From Paenibacillus amylolyticus (GTDB taxonomy: Bacteria; Bacillota; Bacilli; Paenibacillales; Paenibacillaceae): a DNA stretch of 64,000 nucleotides. The stretch lies in the NCBI RefSeq assembly GCF_001570725.1, contig NZ_BCNV01000011.1, positions 62,001 to 126,000 on the forward strand. Reading direction: 5' to 3'. Positions 10,413-17,783 of this stretch are shown piece after piece (the first letter of the stretch is position 1; the number at the start of each line of letters is the position of its first letter). The notes beneath the pieces were generated by a model. The model searched no databases. It saw nothing but the letters and a program-made list of their open reading frames with translations, and had not been told where the DNA came from. A program made the position numbers and the translations under genes.

Positions 10413-11468
10413 TTAAATCGGAATTTCGTTGATATATTCAGGCTTGGAAACAGGCGCACTGTAATCTCGGTTGTCGTCACCCATGACCGTTTTTTGGCCG
10501 TTCCATTCGATCTGCACTTTGGCATCCTTGCCGGCTGTATTCTCCGCAGTCGTTAATACCACAGACTGTAACAGCTCGCTTGGTACGATATCCCCTTCGG
10601 CAAACATATCATCTTTCAGCGCAACCGTTACTGTGCCATCCTCTGCTGTTTTAACCGATTGCAGTTCCGTTCCGCCTGTCATGACCTCTTCCAATTCGCC
10701 GCCTTTGTCAGGTCCCTTGATCAGCTCATTCAATGCTGCCTGCACCCGATCCTCACCAGGTGTGACCAGACGTGTAACCGGAACATAATATTGGATGCCC
10801 GCTGGCGAAGCAGCGGAGAAATAGACCGTGACCGGACTGCTGTTGGTCACAAACGCATCACCCAGATCCAGATTTATTCCTACAGCCCGATTCAGCGGTT
10901 CAGGCAACGGCGTGCTGTTTACCGGCATTTGCGTTAACTTTTTGCCATCGACCCAGATCTGCACATTCTCCACATCAGGCGTTCCCGTCAAAGTCCACGT
11001 GACAGCTTCTAGCATTTTCCGTTCTTCCTTCGCATCATACTTGGCAAAATTACCCGAGAACTCCACGACCGCCAGCTTGTCATCCGCATGGATCGTTACA
11101 TTTTGCACAACCGTTCCCTGCGGAAGAACACCCTGGAATCCTTCAGGCAACATCCCGGCATAGGCCCCGCCTGTGACAAGTGTATCCAGAGCTGTCTTCG
11201 GACTGCTGGCATCTGTTCCGGAAGGAAGTGTCAGGGATACCGGAGCGAGCAGCCCCTGCTGGTCTTGCAGATATACCGTCGTTAACGGGAGCGTTGCGAG
11301 TGCTCCATTCCCTTCGGCCGCTTGAATCATAGCTGCTTCCTGGATAGGCGGTGGTGGATCAACAGCTTCAGAAGACTGTGCTCCAAACATGCCACAGCCT
11401 GACAACACCATAGGAATGCTCAGCAGCGCAGCTGCCGATACCGTACGCAAAGATTGGATCTTTCTCAT
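10413..11468 (-). CDS. gerM: GerMN-domain spore germination/sporulation lipoprotein
   Basis: Membrane-anchored lipoprotein of the GerM type, needed in Bacillus subtilis for normal engulfment and germination. 351 residues from the ATG at 11468, which has GAGGGGG upstream; the frame extends 14 codons further without a site. The signal peptide (AAALLSIPMVLSGC) ends in a lipobox LSGC. Two tandem GerMN domains follow: one around LAVVEFSGNFAKYDAKEERKMLE, a second around EDRVQAALNELIKGP. A Pro-rich linker (VDPPPPI) joins the lipid anchor to the domains. First gene before rph and rdgB, as in Bacillus; the usual upstream racE is absent here. Confidence 0.9.
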   Translation of the reverse strand: MRKIQSLRTVSAAALLSIPMVLSGCGMFGAQSSEAVDPPPPIQEAAMIQAAEGNGALATLPLTTVYLQDQQGLLAPVSLTLPSGTDASSPKTALDTLVTGGAYAGMLPEGFQGVLPQGTVVQNVTIHADDKLAVVEFSGNFAKYDAKEERKMLEAVTWTLTGTPDVENVQIWVDGKKLTQMPVNSTPLPEPLNRAVGINLDLGDAFVTNSSPVTVYFSAASPAGIQYYVPVTRLVTPGEDRVQAALNELIKGPDKGGELEEVMTGGTELQSVKTAEDGTVTVALKDDMFAEGDIVPSELLQSVVLTTAENTAGKDAKVQIEWNGQKTVMGDDNRDYSAPVSKPEYINEIPI

Positions 11469-11660
11469 GATCACGTTCCCCCTCATCATTTTTACAGTTT
11501 GTACTACCATGTATACGAGCCTTTGTCCAAAAAATAACTAAAAGATAATCACATCCCTGAAAACTTATAAGTTCTATGATCTTAAAGAAACGTAAAACAG
11601 GTTAATACGTATTAGGAAGCAAGAGTAGGGACATTGCTAACTTCAGAGGAGGAATCGCCC

Positions 11661-12227
11661 ATGGAACATCCTGAGCAAGAGAAAATCCCTTACAGCCTGA
11701 ATAGCCGCAAGGTTGCGGAGGCAACAAGGGAATGGCTGCATAAGCGGGGCGTCACGATCCCTGAGATCGCAGAACTGGTCATGTTATTGCAGAAAAAATA
11801 TTATCCAGGTCTTACGATGGAAGAATGTATCGAAAATGTGGAGATGGTTCTCCGTAAACGTGAGGTACAGAACGCGGTTCTGACCGGGATTCAGCTTGAT
11901 ATTCTGGCAGAACAGGGTCAGCTCATATCTCCTTTGCAGGAGATGATTGAGAACGATGAAGGACTATATGGCGTGGATGAGATTTTGGCATTCTCCATCG
12001 TCAATGTATATGGCAGCATTGGATTTACGAATTATGGTTATGTGGACAAGCTGAAACCAGGGGTGCTTGAACGACTGAATGACAAGAGCCTGGGCCCTGT
12101 CCACACGTTCTTCGATGATATTGTCGGTGCGATTGCATCGGCAGCGAGCAGCCGGATCGCCCATCGCAAACAATCCGAGCTTGAAGAAGCGCTGGGAGAA
12201 AAACCTGTCAGCGATGATGTTGTCTAA
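11661..12227 (+). CDS. Phosphatidylglycerophosphatase A-like protein (YutG type)
   Basis: Member of the PgpA family; Bacillota versions such as YutG are thought to dephosphorylate phosphatidylglycerophosphate to phosphatidylglycerol. 188 residues from the ATG at 11661, which follows GAGGAGG; a longer frame to 11634 lacks a site. PgpA-type blocks seen: VLTGIQLDILAEQG, GLYGVDEILAFSIVNVYGSIGFTNYGYVDK and TFFDDIVGAIASAASSRIAHR. Unlike proteobacterial PgpA it has no obvious multiple membrane helices, as is usual for this shorter branch. Stands alone, divergent from gerM. Confidence 0.8.
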   Translation: MEHPEQEKIPYSLNSRKVAEATREWLHKRGVTIPEIAELVMLLQKKYYPGLTMEECIENVEMVLRKREVQNAVLTGIQLDILAEQGQLISPLQEMIENDEGLYGVDEILAFSIVNVYGSIGFTNYGYVDKLKPGVLERLNDKSLGPVHTFFDDIVGAIASAASSRIAHRKQSELEEALGEKPVSDDVV

Positions 12228-12321
12228 CGCTTAAATCGTTCCATACCTGAAGTCATACCGAACATTGGACATGTGTGTGCATGTTTGGTGAAATAACTGT
12301 TTGAGGAAATAAGTATTCATG

Positions 12322-12350
12322 AAAAAAGCGGCCCTATGGCCGCTTCTTTT
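12322..12350. terminator. Bidirectional terminator between pgpA-like gene and ferric reductase gene
   Basis: Perfect 8-bp stem AAGCGGCC/GGCCGCTT (12326-12345) with a CTAT loop; A-run to the left and TCTTTT to the right, so it can serve both converging genes. Confidence 0.85.
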
Positions 12351-12387
12351 GCATGTGTACGATACTTACTGGATGATCCACATGTTA

Positions 12388-13041
12388 TTATTTCAGATGC
12401 TTAGGTCGTACCGTTCCGACCAAACCAAAACCTTCAATCCGCTTCTGCTCAGCAGCTGGCTCAGATGGTGTCCATTTCGGTCCAATCGTGATTTCCGGGC
12501 CTTTGCGCTCTCGCAACATGCCACGCAGCACCGTGATACCGAGGATGCTGAGTCCGGTAAATACATACATCATCCGCATGATGATATTGCCAGAATCCGT
12601 CCCGGTAACCATGCCATGAACCAGCAGACCAATGAACACCGGATAGGACAGCATGTGGAACGTGAACCACCATTTACGGCCCAGCTTGTTCCGCAGGTCA
12701 CTGGATAACAGGACGATCACTAATCCGTAGAAGGCTAACGTTCCCAGACCACTGCCGATCGGATGCACGGAGGCGGTAAAAGGAATCAGAAGTTCTCCCC
12801 AGGTAAACGGGCTGTAGTGATCAATATATAACGTTAACGCATGCACGAGTCCAAGTCCGAAGGCAAGCCAGGTCGTTCGTGTATGCCATTTGAACATGGC
12901 TGCTTTCGGTTTACCTTTGGCCATAGGCATCCCTTGAGCAATACCAAGAAACACACCGGCAAAGAGCAGCACATAAGCAGCAATTCCACTAATTCGAATG
13001 ATATTCCACGTCGGCAGGTAATCTACAATCCATTGTGCCAT
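12388..13041 (-). CDS. Ferric reductase-like transmembrane protein
   Basis: Polytopic membrane protein of the ferric reductase/YedZ haem b superfamily, which passes electrons across the membrane. 217 residues with about six hydrophobic helices. Candidate haem ligand histidines lie in helices (MFKWHTRTTWLAFGLGLVH, WFTFHMLSYPVFIGLLVH). The start at 13041 has GGGGGAG six bases upstream. Last gene of a three-gene operon after a small exported protein and ApbE, 31 bases after apbE. In such operons the membrane protein is thought to feed electrons to covalently bound FMN outside the cell; here this is inference. Confidence 0.8.
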   Translation of the reverse strand: MAQWIVDYLPTWNIIRISGIAAYVLLFAGVFLGIAQGMPMAKGKPKAAMFKWHTRTTWLAFGLGLVHALTLYIDHYSPFTWGELLIPFTASVHPIGSGLGTLAFYGLVIVLLSSDLRNKLGRKWWFTFHMLSYPVFIGLLVHGMVTGTDSGNIIMRMMYVFTGLSILGITVLRGMLRERKGPEITIGPKWTPSEPAAEQKRIEGFGLVGTVRPKHLK

Positions 13042-13072
13042 AACCGGCTCCCCCATATCTGTTAGACTTGTC

Positions 13073-14116
13073 CTATATCAGACTGAAGCGATGATCCGGA
13101 TCAAAACCGGGCCAGTGCTCAGCGAGCGTATCCGTATTCCCTCTAAAGTAAGTACTCCCATCCCGTGTCATCCACAGGACGTCATGCCGATCATAATGTC
13201 GGTTTAACCAGCCCACTGCTTCGGCACTTCCCAGAATGCAGACCGTCTTGGCAATAATCTCGCATTGTGACGCATGCTGTCCGAGAACGGTACACTGTAG
13301 CACATCCGTATCCGCCGGTTCCATCGTACGGGGGTCAATGAGGTGATGTGCAAGGCTACCATCTGCATTCTGCCATTGTCTGCGGGAAATACCTGAAGTG
13401 GCAACAGCTCCTCGCTGTACACGGACCGCACCTGACACATTCCCCTGATCCTGCAAAGGATCAGCTACTTGCAAGGTCCACTGTGGGTGGTCTGGTGTAC
13501 CCCATACTTGAATATCTCCACCCGCGTTAATCAACCCCGCCGGAATATGCAACGTTCGCTGTAACCAGTCTGCGATGCGCTCCACTGCCCAGCCCTTAAC
13601 AATGCCTCCCAGGTCCAGCTCAGCTCCGGGATCCAGATGAACCATCCGGCTGCCTTCCCGCTGAATCCAACTCGGACGGCTGTGGTCATATCGATCTTCC
13701 ATCAATCCTGAACCATCAGGTGTTTTCGTTCGCAATATCCGTTCAAGCAATGGACGTTGCGATTGTCGTTGTTGCACCTTCTCGAAGCTTAGATCGTATC
13801 CCGAAGCCTGAAGAGCCTGCGAGATGCCCGGTTGAAAAATCCCTTCGGTCAGACCAATATATCCGTAAGCCAGACTCAAAACTTCATCCATCGCAGCAGA
13901 GATTGGCATCCATCCGGTTGAAGCATTCAGACGATTCAGTTCACTGTCTGCCACAAATCGGCTGAAGCGCTGCTCCTGCGTCTCAAACCAATTCTTCACC
14001 AAGGTTGCTGCATGTTCAGCTTCTTCCCGTCCAGCGGACAGTTGCACTTCAACATCCGTGTTCATCGCACGGAATTGAAACCGGAGCGGACGAGTGACTT
14101 GCTCCGTGCGGCTCAT
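13073..14116 (-). CDS. apbE: FAD:protein FMN transferase (ApbE family)
   Basis: Attaches FMN from FAD covalently to a Ser/Thr of an exported target. 347 residues, usual length. Hallmarks: FRAMNTDVEVQLSA at the N-terminus, ELDLGGIVKGWAVERIADWL, NAGGDIQVWG, and HHLIDPRTMEP. No signal peptide or lipobox is seen, so it may work in the cytoplasm. Its ATG overlaps the stop of the upstream small gene (ATGA), a coupling that makes that small protein the obvious candidate target. Followed by a ferric-reductase-like membrane protein. Confidence 0.92.
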   Translation of the reverse strand: MSRTEQVTRPLRFQFRAMNTDVEVQLSAGREEAEHAATLVKNWFETQEQRFSRFVADSELNRLNASTGWMPISAAMDEVLSLAYGYIGLTEGIFQPGISQALQASGYDLSFEKVQQRQSQRPLLERILRTKTPDGSGLMEDRYDHSRPSWIQREGSRMVHLDPGAELDLGGIVKGWAVERIADWLQRTLHIPAGLINAGGDIQVWGTPDHPQWTLQVADPLQDQGNVSGAVRVQRGAVATSGISRRQWQNADGSLAHHLIDPRTMEPADTDVLQCTVLGQHASQCEIIAKTVCILGSAEAVGWLNRHYDRHDVLWMTRDGSTYFRGNTDTLAEHWPGFDPDHRFSLI

Positions 14117-14529
14117 GATGCACCTGTACGTGACTGATAGTTGCCACTGCTGTACCCGGAGTCAGTACCCTGGTTATTTTGTCCATAACGCTGAGAATCG
14201 GAATAACTTCCCTTGTCAATCATGCTTTGGTCCGCCCCAGCGGATTGTGTGCTATCAGATGTTCCATTATCTTGACTATCATTATTGTCATTGTCCTGCG
14301 TATTCCAGTTGTGGCTGTCCGTTGTGCTACTGATCCATTCATCCATCACATCATCACGCGTATCCACCTGACTTGAAGCAGTAACACTTGTGTCTGCGCC
14401 ATTCGCTGCTGCATAAGCCACATCAAAGGCATCCGAAGTTCTTACATATTGAAAGAGTGCAGCCACGGTCAACGTTGCTGCCGCTGAAGCTTGCCATTTT
14501 CTCCATTGATTCCGTTTTCTTCTGGTCAT
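14113..14529 (-). CDS. Small exported low-complexity protein; candidate ApbE substrate
   Basis: Unknown 138-residue protein. A basic N-terminus (MTRRKRNQWRKW) and a short hydrophobic segment (residues 13-27) look like a signal anchor; the rest is a polar, disordered Asp/Asn/Ser/Gln-rich stretch. It ends in Arg-Thr-Gly-Ala-Ser just before the stop. ApbE targets carry a D-x-x-(S/T)-G-A-(S/T) motif with FMN on the last residue, so the TGAS tail is suggestive, although the leading Asp is replaced by Gln and no FMN-bind domain surrounds it. The stop overlaps the apbE start. AGGGAAG precedes the ATG. Confidence 0.65.
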   Translation of the reverse strand: MTRRKRNQWRKWQASAAATLTVAALFQYVRTSDAFDVAYAAANGADTSVTASSQVDTRDDVMDEWISSTTDSHNWNTQDNDNNDSQDNGTSDSTQSAGADQSMIDKGSYSDSQRYGQNNQGTDSGYSSGNYQSRTGAS

Positions 14530-14642
14530 CGCTCTTCCCTGCTTTCTTTAGGGTGTGTCTCCAAACGCTCCCTAGCGAAGTTCATAGATGTATCATAGGC
14601 GCGCTGGCTTAAAAATAGATGAATGAACCGTTAAGAGAGGCT

Positions 14643-14680
14643 AAAAAGGCCCAGAACAGGTGAATTTCCTGTCCCGAGCC
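14643..14680 (-). terminator. Terminator of the MBL hydrolase gene
   Basis: Minus-strand hairpin GGCTCGGGACAGG...CCTGTTCTGGGCC followed by five T. Confidence 0.8.
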
Positions 14681-14726
14681 TCTATATAGGATCGCATTAT
14701 GATTTCATATCCATATCATCATTCCG

Positions 14727-15710
14727 TTAGAATCGAAAATAGAACGTGCCATCCGGTCGCTGCTCTTGCTTCACTGCTTCGCGTCGAATTAACTCCTGCA
14801 GATGGGCCAAAGTCTCACTCATGGCAAATCGCAGTTGATGGGTACCGAGTCGATTGCCAAACATGTGCACACAGATGTCATACGCATTCGCCGGTGACTC
14901 CTGAATTCGCTCCGTCATCTTCTGAAGGCGTTCCTCGTGATGAGCGAGCAGATGAACTGTCCTTTCGTTGAACTGTGCAAAAGGATTCCGATGCCCCGGA
15001 TACGCCTGCTTGACATTCAGAGCCCCGAGACGATGCAATCCTTCCATATAAGACAATAAAGGATCCGGATCACTGCCCGGTTGCAGACTGATATTCGGTG
15101 AAATCTGGGGCAATACGGCATCTCCGCACAGAATCTCCATGGACTCCGGGGCATAAAAGGATAAATGGCCGGGGGCATGTCCCCCCGTCTCCACAGCAAC
15201 CCAACGTTTCCCGCCCATATCGAGCCACTCACCGTCTTCAATGGGTGTCACCTTCGGAAGTGGTGTGATCTGTGAAGTAAATGCCTTCATATGTTCATGC
15301 ATCTGCTCTGTCTTGTCTTCCGGCATTCCGTGGCTTCCATAATAATCAGGTAATAATGTATTAATACGTGAATCAGGTCCCCACATATAATCGGCCTCTT
15401 GGCGGGATCTTGTGGACATTCGAACGGGTGCCCCCGTCATCTGTTGCATCCAACCCGACAACCCAAGATGATCCGGATGATGATGAGTCAACACAATTTG
15501 ATGGATATTGTCAAAGGACAGACCGAGATCTGCCAGCGCTTCATGCCACTCCAGTTCCGTTTCCGAATTACGCGGTCCCGGGTCTATAATGGTGATTGTT
15601 CCATCGGATTCAGACAACACATAACTGTTGACCCATCGCAGGGGAAAAGACATGGTAATCTTGACCCGGTGTATGCCCTCTGTCATGGACATCTCTTCTG
15701 TTCGCTTCAT
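14727..15710 (-). CDS. MBL-fold metallo-hydrolase
   Basis: Zinc-dependent hydrolase of the metallo-beta-lactamase fold, soluble, 327 residues. The binuclear metal motif is LTHHHPDHLG; further ligands are GGHAPGHLSFY, the Asp of LCGDAVLP and the His of AYPGHRNPF. The C-terminal 90 residues are a helical domain of the kind seen in RNase Z-unrelated MBL thioesterase/lactonase-type members. Start at 15710 after AAGGGGAA; six extra codons upstream are not supported. It follows the methyltransferase gene by 27 bases and is probably cotranscribed. Substrate cannot be told. Confidence 0.85.
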   Translation of the reverse strand: MKRTEEMSMTEGIHRVKITMSFPLRWVNSYVLSESDGTITIIDPGPRNSETELEWHEALADLGLSFDNIHQIVLTHHHPDHLGLSGWMQQMTGAPVRMSTRSRQEADYMWGPDSRINTLLPDYYGSHGMPEDKTEQMHEHMKAFTSQITPLPKVTPIEDGEWLDMGGKRWVAVETGGHAPGHLSFYAPESMEILCGDAVLPQISPNISLQPGSDPDPLLSYMEGLHRLGALNVKQAYPGHRNPFAQFNERTVHLLAHHEERLQKMTERIQESPANAYDICVHMFGNRLGTHQLRFAMSETLAHLQELIRREAVKQEQRPDGTFYFRF

Positions 15711-15737
15711 CGTATTCCCCTTCCACACGCTCTCTGT

Positions 15738-16481
15738 TCACTCCACAGGACGATGACCCACAAAAATCATGCGCGGAGAAGCCTGCTCGTCATATTTCTC
15801 TTCATCGTAGCCGCCATGGACCTGATCTACCCGCAGTCCGGCGGCACTTAACATCTGACTCAGTTGATCCCGTGTGTACAACTTCACACGCTCCTGATAT
15901 ACCCGCGGTTCATCTCCGGATGTAGTATCCGTAATGCGAATTTCCTTTTGCACAAATCCATCCTCAATCTTGCGGAACTCCTCAATTCGCTGCCCTTCAT
16001 CCTCTCGAACCGAGTGCGGCACCAGATGACGCGTCACATATGCCGTGTTCATAAAATCAATAATATAGCTGCCACCCGGGCGAAGCATGCGATGAATGGC
16101 ACGTAATACTTTCAGTTGTTCTCCGTCCTCCAGGAAATAACCAAACGATGTGAACAGATTAACTACGGCGTCGAAGCCACCTTTTAGCGGCAGTTCACGC
16201 ATGTCCGCATGACACCAAGATACTCGGTGTTCGTCATCCATTAGGCGGGCTTCACGCAAAAGCACATCGGACAGATCGACTCCGGTCACTCGTAACCCTG
16301 CATCAGCAAGTGCCAGTGAGTGCCGTCCCATACCACAGCATAGATCCAATACTTCAGAATCGGGCTTAAGCTTCAACCAATTGATCATTTTATGTACTTC
16401 CTGATAGGCACCCTGCACATCCCGGTGCTTGTATACGAGAAGATAATCTTCTCCGAAACTCTTTTCATACCATTCCGTCAT
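15738..16481 (-). CDS. Class I SAM-dependent methyltransferase
   Basis: Soluble methyltransferase with a Rossmann-like fold, 247 residues. SAM-binding motif I is VLDLCCGMGRHSLALADAG, motif II the acidic VTGVDLS, then FDAVVNLFTSFGYF and LRPGGSYIIDFMN. The substrate is not identifiable; small-molecule methylation is likely from the size and the absence of nucleic-acid domains. A GGAGGG site precedes the ATG by ten bases. First of a two-gene unit with the MBL hydrolase. Confidence 0.87.
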   Translation of the reverse strand: MTEWYEKSFGEDYLLVYKHRDVQGAYQEVHKMINWLKLKPDSEVLDLCCGMGRHSLALADAGLRVTGVDLSDVLLREARLMDDEHRVSWCHADMRELPLKGGFDAVVNLFTSFGYFLEDGEQLKVLRAIHRMLRPGGSYIIDFMNTAYVTRHLVPHSVREDEGQRIEEFRKIEDGFVQKEIRITDTTSGDEPRVYQERVKLYTRDQLSQMLSAAGLRVDQVHGGYDEEKYDEQASPRMIFVGHRPVE

Positions 16482-16620
16482 CCATTCTCGCCCTCCACAT
16501 GGTCATCGGCCCCACTGTCCGTCATACGCTGTCGTTCAGGCCTGATCATTTCCCCTAAGCTTTAATTTATTGTAACGTCTTTATCCTGCAAACTCAAAAA
16601 ATTCCAGTAAGTCACCCGCA

Positions 16621-16649
16621 TTGAAGAGCCAAAATGCACACGATATAAT
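16621..16649 (+). promoter_or_regulatory. Sigma-A promoter of the DUF72 gene
   Basis: TTGAAG, 17-base spacer, perfect TATAAT (16644-16649), 73 bases upstream of the ATG. Confidence 0.65.
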
Positions 16650-16721
16650 GTTAAACATACGCATACCCTGCGAATCGGTTAAGTATAAGAGGTTGTTCAA
16701 AAAGCAACAGGAGGTGTTCTT

Positions 16722-17597
16722 ATGATTCACATCGGACTTACCGGATGGGGGGATCAGGAAGATCTCTATCCGAACCGTACCAAAGCCAAAGACAAGCTTA
16801 GTCTATACGGACAATACTTCTCCACCGTGGAGGTGGATAGTTCCTTCTACGCTGTTCAGCCGCGGGATCGAATGGCACGATGGGCTGCCGAGACGCCCGA
16901 ATCCTTTGCTTTTATCATCAAAGCCTACCAGGGAATGACAGGACATCTGCGAGGCAAGCCCTACTTCACGAGCACGTCGGAGATGTATAAGGCTTTTCGG
17001 GAATCACTGGAGCCTGTGATTGAAGCTGGCAAAATGCAGGCGGCCTTGTTTCAATATCCACCTTGGTTTGAATGCAATAAGGACAACGTGAAAGAGCTTC
17101 GTGAAGTGAAACTTCGAATGGAGGGTATTCCGTGCGCCCTCGAATTCCGTCATCGCAGCTGGTATGAAGATGGCATGCGAGAGCGGACGCTTGCGTTCCT
17201 GAAAGAGCAAGGCTGGATTCACAGCGTCTGTGACGAACCTCAGGCGGGTCCAGGTTCCATTCCCATCGTGCCACAGGCCACGGATTCGGAGATGACACTG
17301 GTACGCATGCACGGACGCAATGTGTCCGGGTGGCATCAGAATGGTGCGCCCAATTGGCGCGAGACCCGTTATTTATACCGTTACAACAAGGAAGAGCTGT
17401 TGGAGTGGAAAGAATATCTGGAGCAATTGCAGGAGCAGAGCAAGGATGTCTATGTTATTTTTAACAACAACTCCGGTGGCGATGCAGCGGCGAATGCCCA
17501 GATGATGATGGACCTGCTGGACCTGCCGGTGAAGCCTTTTCCTGACCGTACTGAACCAGAGCAGGAAGAAGGACCGGAGCAGCTGGAATTATTTTGA
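16722..17597 (+). CDS. DUF72 (YecE-like) domain protein
   Basis: TIM-barrel-type protein of the widespread DUF72 family, function unknown, 291 residues. Family features: the GLTGWGDQEDLYP start, FSTVEVDSSFYAVQPRDRMARWAAETPESFAFIIKA, LFQYPPWF, ALEFRHRSW, and the near-C-terminal YVIFNNNSGGDAAANA. AGGAGGTG lies five bases before the ATG. Monocistronic, with its own promoter and terminator. The acidic C-terminus (EPEQEEGPEQLELF) is a common variation. Confidence 0.9.
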   Translation: MIHIGLTGWGDQEDLYPNRTKAKDKLSLYGQYFSTVEVDSSFYAVQPRDRMARWAAETPESFAFIIKAYQGMTGHLRGKPYFTSTSEMYKAFRESLEPVIEAGKMQAALFQYPPWFECNKDNVKELREVKLRMEGIPCALEFRHRSWYEDGMRERTLAFLKEQGWIHSVCDEPQAGPGSIPIVPQATDSEMTLVRMHGRNVSGWHQNGAPNWRETRYLYRYNKEELLEWKEYLEQLQEQSKDVYVIFNNNSGGDAAANAQMMMDLLDLPVKPFPDRTEPEQEEGPEQLELF

Positions 17598-17690
17598 TCC
17601 GTGTTCATGATGCAGTTATTCATATTATTGGGTGAAGGTTAGTGTGTTTTTGCTATCATGCTGATCAGATTCGGGATTGAAATCACACTA

Positions 17691-17721
17691 AAAGCGGCAA
17701 GCCTGAGGGCATTGCCGCTTT
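17691..17721. terminator. Bidirectional terminator after DUF72 and the GH105 gene
   Basis: Stem AAAGCGGCAAGCC/GGCATTGCCGCTTT with T-rich sequence on both sides (CTTT on the plus strand, TTTTAG on the minus strand). Confidence 0.75.
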
Positions 17722-17783
17722 CTTTAGCTGGTTATCTACCTATAGAAGGCTATCCACATCCATCCGTTCCGTTGCGTCAAACA

